DNA from: Gammaproteobacteria bacterium
GTDB taxonomy: Bacteria > Pseudomonadota > Gammaproteobacteria > Arenicellales > Poriferihabitantaceae
Length of the DNA: 6,023 nucleotides
NCBI GenBank assembly: GCA_020027415.1
Contig: JAHRAW010000234.1
Coordinates: forward strand, 1 to 6,023
Direction: 5' to 3'
A model generated the notes under the pieces. It searched no databases, was not told where the DNA came from, and worked only from the letters and a program-made list of their open reading frames with translations. This document shows, in pieces, positions 5,992 to 6,023 of the stretch (the first letter of the stretch is position 1; every line of letters begins with the position of its first letter). A program made the position numbers and the translations under genes.

Positions 5992-6023
5992 ATGATCACA
6001 ACAGAAAATTTTAAGGATCTACT
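5992..6023 (+). CDS. Start of an unidentified gene, cut by the right window edge
   Basis: ATG at 5992-5994 opens a frame reading MITTENFKDL before the window ends, 50 bases after the permease stop. Only ten full codons are visible, so function cannot be assigned. The pattern (a Thr/Glu start followed by FKDLL-like residues) reminds me of N-termini of some restriction-modification or N-6 DNA methylase proteins, but ten residues are too few to rely on. No Shine-Dalgarno sequence precedes it. Confidence 0.4.
   Translation, partial: MITTENFKDL

Noticed and set aside
1..6023. CRISPR arrays, tRNA or rRNA genes, insertion sequences
   Set aside because: I saw no regularly spaced repeats, no tRNA-like cloverleaf or rRNA signature, no transposase motifs and no terminal inverted repeats.

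Overview
The window reads as a chromosomal segment of a Gram-negative bacterium, probably a proteobacterium (Pseudomonadota). The main reasons are an inner-membrane RND pump with its periplasmic adaptor and an esterase resembling the Pseudomonas EstB type. I cannot place it more precisely. The central genes look GC-rich (several hand-counted 60-base lines lie between about 57% and 73%, although one membrane segment is 43%). The first 360 bases, inside a DNA methyltransferase gene, are only about 47.5% GC (171 of 360, hand count).

Layout: (1) Positions 1-709, minus strand: the first 236 codons of a large DNA methyltransferase of the type III-like Mod kind, cut by the left edge. (2) Positions 744-1433, minus strand: a complete alpha/beta-hydrolase carboxylesterase with an intact Ser-Asp-His triad and a GTG start. 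(3) Positions 1434-1646: a divergent intergenic region with overlapping candidate promoters for both directions and an imperfect inverted repeat between them. (4) Positions 1647-5941, plus strand: a two-gene operon, with a periplasmic adaptor of the HlyD/AcrA family followed by a 1063-residue RND permease. The two overlap by four bases (ATGA). (5) Positions 5992-6023, plus strand: the first codons of another gene, cut by the right edge.

The adaptor and permease would form two of the three parts of an envelope-spanning proton-driven efflux pump. No outer-membrane channel and no dedicated regulator is visible, so the pump would use a channel encoded elsewhere. The esterase is a stand-alone metabolic enzyme with no evident link to the pump, apart from sharing the divergent promoter region. 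The methyltransferase is probably part of a restriction-modification or defence unit extending left of the window.

I do not see a clearly new biological system here. The leads most worth following are the defence-like gene at the left edge together with the unidentified start at the right edge, the overlapping divergent promoters, a perfect 10-bp hairpin inside the adaptor's signal-peptide coding region, and non-AcrB-like residues in the permease's proton-relay helices.
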